From Bermanella sp034112345 (GTDB lineage Bacteria; Pseudomonadota; Gammaproteobacteria; Pseudomonadales; Oceanobacteraceae), in contig JAWUVN010000095.1 in NCBI GenBank assembly GCA_034112345.1, forward strand, positions 1-35,077: DNA of 35,077 nt. The letters are read 5' to 3'. Within the stretch, counting starts at the first letter, position 1, and every line of letters starts with the position of its first letter. Under the pieces are notes generated by a model that saw nothing but the letters and a program-made list of their open reading frames with translations, did no database searches and was not told the origin of the DNA. Shown one piece after another: positions 33,085-35,077 of this stretch. A program made the position numbers and the translations under genes.

Positions 33085-34020
33085 TTATTTCCTCACCGCG
33101 TTTACAAATAGTGTTTCTAATCGATTAGATTTAGGACGAATACCGCTCACTGACAACCCTTCTTTATTAAACACATCAAATAAATCGTTAATTGCCGTGC
33201 CTTTTTCAACATCCACTTCAAAACACGTATCATCCATCCACCTAGCTTCCAACTCAGCCAACTTAGGATGGGATGGACTGGCTTGTGCTAAATCAACCAC
33301 AAGTGTCTGTTTATGTAATTCTTGAAGCAGGCTTTTCATCGATGTATTTTTAACAATTTCACCTTGATTAATAATCGCTATGTTTTCACACAGACTTTCA
33401 GCTTCTTCAAGGTAATGCGTGGTTAAAATAATGGTGGTGCCTTCTTCTTTATTTAGCTTAACCAAGTATTCCCACATACTGTGTCGTAATTCGATATCCA
33501 CACCAGCTGTCGGCTCATCTAGAATCAAAAGCTTAGGTTCGTGTACCAACGCCCTTGCAATCATTAGTCGGCGCTTCATACCGCCAGACAAAATTCGCGA
33601 AGGTTCATTTCTTTTATCCCAAATATCCAAGGCTTTTAAATATTTTTCAGCCCGCTCTTTTGCTAGCTTGACCGGAATACCGTAATACCCTGCTTGAGTA
33701 ATCACAATATCCTGAACCTTTTCAAACTGGTTAAAATTAAACTCTTGTGGAACAACTCCCAATAAGCGCTTAGCGTCGAACCAATCGCCTTCAATATCTC
33801 GGCCATAAACCGACACCTTTCCGCCCGATTTATTTACTAAACCCGAAACGATACCAAGTGTGGTAGACTTGCCAGCTCCATTTGGACCAAGCAGTGCAAA
33901 AAAATCGCCCTGCTTAACTTCAAGGTCAATACTTTTTAGGGCTTCAAAGCCGTTATCGTATACCTTAGTAAGCCCTGTAATTTTCAAGGCGGGTCCTGAA
34001 TAATCACTTAATATTTTCAT
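33085..34020 (-). CDS. ABC exporter ATPase (YadG-like)
   Basis: This is the ATP-hydrolysing subunit partnered with the next permease. The 311 residues have Walker A GPNGAGKST (45-53), the signature LSGGMKRRLMIARAL (144-158), Walker B LLILDEP (164-170) and a switch His in TTHYLEEAE. A C-terminal extension of about 90 residues follows, as in YadG. The first 11 residues (KILSDYSGPA) go beyond the usual start, and a TTG at 33987 with AGGA upstream would be an alternative. It is the first gene of an ATPase-permease-queF operon. Its start is only 14 bp from the divergent PA2817-like gene. Confidence 0.94.
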   Translation of the reverse strand: MKILSDYSGPALKITGLTKVYDNGFEALKSIDLEVKQGDFFALLGPNGAGKSTTLGIVSGLVNKSGGKVSVYGRDIEGDWFDAKRLLGVVPQEFNFNQFEKVQDIVITQAGYYGIPVKLAKERAEKYLKALDIWDKRNEPSRILSGGMKRRLMIARALVHEPKLLILDEPTAGVDIELRHSMWEYLVKLNKEEGTTIILTTHYLEEAESLCENIAIINQGEIVKNTSMKSLLQELHKQTLVVDLAQASPSHPKLAELEARWMDDTCFEVDVEKGTAINDLFDVFNKEGLSVSGIRPKSNRLETLFVNAVRK

Positions 34021-34034
34021 AGCACCGTCATTTT

Positions 34035-34418
34035 ATGCAAGCTTATAATCCACGTAATCATACCCTCATTTTATTAAAAGATTTTTTAAATCTATTGAAA
34101 CAAGGTGTTCCATTTAATCAAGATAGCCTGGAAGAGGAAGATCAGAGTTTTTTAGATCAACTTTCAGCTCTGATTAATAGCTTAGAGAACCAATTTGCTG
34201 ACGCCAACTTCGATGGTCAAGCTTGGTTAGGCCGCCTATTTAGAAACTACACCACATACGCCCCTCACCTTGGTAGAGAAGTCTTATGGTACTTTGGTGG
34301 CGAAGCCCTTCACTTTATGCCTGACAATGAAATTGAGCGCTTTCAAAGCCTTGATGACATGGTAGCCGAAGGTAAGGACTATCTAGAAGCCAAAAAAGAA
34401 ATCTTCAACCCTCGCTAA
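34035..34418 (+). CDS. PA2817-like family protein
   Basis: The 127-residue soluble protein resembles small proteins of pseudomonads related to PA2817. A helical leucine-rich N-terminus (HTLILLKDFLNLLKQG) leads to the family-like block EVLWYFGGEALHFMPDNEIERFQSLDDM (about 84-111). The function is not known. No ribosome binding site lies before the ATG, and a TATAAT (34044-34049) lies just inside the frame, so the true start is uncertain; there is no later Met before residue 99. It is divergent from the ABC operon with 14 bp between. Confidence 0.75.
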   Translation: MQAYNPRNHTLILLKDFLNLLKQGVPFNQDSLEEEDQSFLDQLSALINSLENQFADANFDGQAWLGRLFRNYTTYAPHLGREVLWYFGGEALHFMPDNEIERFQSLDDMVAEGKDYLEAKKEIFNPR

Positions 34419-34425
34419 TTCAATT

Positions 34426-34452
34426 TAAAGGGAGCTCAGCTCCCTTTAAAGC
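34426..34452. terminator. Palindrome after the PA2817-like gene
   Basis: The 27-bp palindrome (half site TTTAAAGGGAGCT) can form a 12-bp stem with a 3-nt loop. No T-run follows, but the arm ends are AT-rich. A terminator is likely but not certain. The rest of the gap up to the tRNA terminator shows nothing recognisable. Confidence 0.6.
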
Positions 34453-34563
34453 CTTCTGCTCCACCTCAAACCACAATCAACAGCATTATCCAGGTTAAGA
34501 CCAATACGGCCTCACCGTACCCATCAGTCGACCCTAACGCTGCCATTCTCTAACGACAGACAT

Positions 34564-34587
34564 AAAAAAACCAGAACAAAGTTCTGG
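34564..34587 (-). terminator. Terminator of the tRNA operon
   Basis: On the minus strand, CCAGAAC and GTTCTGG form a 7-bp stem with TTT loop followed by seven T (34570-34564). It lies just 16 bp after the tRNA-Gly. Confidence 0.92.
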
Positions 34588-34602
34588 CTTCTTTACGTAT
34601 AT

Positions 34603-34678
<76 letters not shown>

Positions 34679-34797
34679 AAATTTGTAAGTAGCATACCGG
34701 CTACTTTTAGAATCAGTATTAAACCAACCCAGCAACAAATTGTAATCGCCTCATAACTTACTGAGGATACTTAAATACAACTTATCATATAAATAAG

Positions 34798-34873
34798 TGG
34801 TATCCCGTAGGGGAGTCGAACCCCTGTTACCGCCGTGAAAGGGCGGTGTCCTAGGCCTCGAGACGAACGGGAC
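34798..34873 (-). tRNA. tRNA-Glu (TTC)
   Basis: The 76-nt minus-strand gene encodes CCA, with anticodon loop CCTTTCACG giving TTC. The acceptor stem is complete, with a G1-T72 wobble at the first pair. D loop AGGCCTAGG and TC arm GTTCGACT are normal. It lies between tRNA-Ala and tRNA-Gly, 119 bp before the latter. Confidence 0.97.
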
Positions 34874-34912
34874 ACATAAGATTTTTAAGTTATAGGCCGA
34901 ACTTAAAAAAAT

Positions 34913-34988
34913 TGGTGGAGCCTAACGGGTACGAACCGTTGACCTCGGCGCTGCCAGCGTCGCGCTCTCCCAGCTGAGCTAAGGCCCC
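34913..34988 (-). tRNA. tRNA-Ala (GGC)
   Basis: The 76-nt minus-strand gene encodes CCA. The anticodon loop CTGGCAG gives GGC, for alanine codons GCC and GCT. The acceptor stem is complete and has G3-T70, the identity pair of alanine tRNAs. It is the first gene of the tRNA operon, 39 bp before tRNA-Glu. Confidence 0.97.
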
Positions 34989-35005
34989 ACACGCATCTTA
35001 TTTTA

Positions 35006-35026
35006 TTGGTCAATGGGACTGACCAA
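35006..35026. repeat. Inverted repeat in the tRNA operon leader
   Basis: TTGGTCA (35006-35012) and TGACCAA (35020-35026) form a 7-bp perfect stem with a 7-nt loop, in the 5' leader of the tRNA transcript. It may be a processing hairpin. Confidence 0.5.
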
Positions 35027-35054
35027 AACAGCAAGCTGCTAAGATGTGGCGTGC

Positions 35055-35060
35055 ATTATA
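35055..35060 (-). promoter_or_regulatory. -10 element of the tRNA operon
   Basis: A perfect TATAAT read leftwards is followed by the GC-rich discriminator GCACGCC, as in stringently controlled stable-RNA promoters. The -35 would lie beyond the window edge. Confidence 0.75.
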
Positions 35061-35077
35061 CGTATGGATTTTCTTTT

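Overview
The window looks like chromosomal DNA of a marine-type gammaproteobacterium of the Oceanospirillales/Pseudomonadales kind. This is an inference from gene content, not from a marker gene: base composition is AT-rich (roughly 40 % GC by eye), genes are dense, and several families are typical of that group (prmB-aroC pair, DUF3422, DUF4892, a LexA-regulated-type small protein, a PA2817-like protein, yecA, SirB2). There is no phage, IS element, integrase or CRISPR array. Almost everything is housekeeping or ordinary accessory content.

Layout, left to right. 1-2.7 kb: a secreted unknown protein, then ttcA (tRNA 2-thiocytidine synthetase), whose frame is interrupted by one TGA exactly in front of the PP-loop, then a small secreted protein. 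2.8-7.7 kb: greB, a UbiA-type prenyltransferase, a J-domain protein overlapping a secreted polysaccharide deacetylase, a LysR regulator and a YecA-family protein. 8-13.4 kb (minus strand): prmB, aroC with a strong terminator, an HcaT-like MFS transporter, a patatin-like lipase and a DUF4892 protein. 13.5-20.7 kb: a DTW-domain tRNA-modifying enzyme overlapping a DUF885 lipoprotein; a large RND/MMPL-type exporter, an unknown protein and a DUF3422 membrane protein on the minus strand. 20.9-23.9 kb: a small DNA-binding-like protein divergent from a Lon-like (S16) protease, with palindromes in the shared promoter region. 24-28.4 kb: a soluble hybrid histidine kinase with two receivers and a PKD-subtilase lipoprotein. 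28.4-31.4 kb: a chalcone-isomerase-like secreted protein, an unknown small protein, a DoxX-like membrane protein, and a divergent pair (unknown helical protein / SirB2) around a 33-bp Fur-box palindrome. 31.5-34 kb: ABC exporter ATPase-permease-queF operon. 34-35 kb: a PA2817-like protein and a tRNA operon Ala(GGC)-Glu(TTC)-Gly(GCC), read leftwards, with promoter and terminator.

RNA modification is a recurring function (ttcA, DTW protein, queF, plus three tRNAs), but the genes are scattered and do not form one system. The observations most worth checking are the in-frame TGA in ttcA (nonsense change, sequence error, or recoding), the A2-G71 mismatch in the acceptor stem of tRNA-Gly, and the Fur-controlled unknown gene. 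I do not see a clear novel defence or biosynthetic system. All intergenic stretches are shorter than 300 bases.
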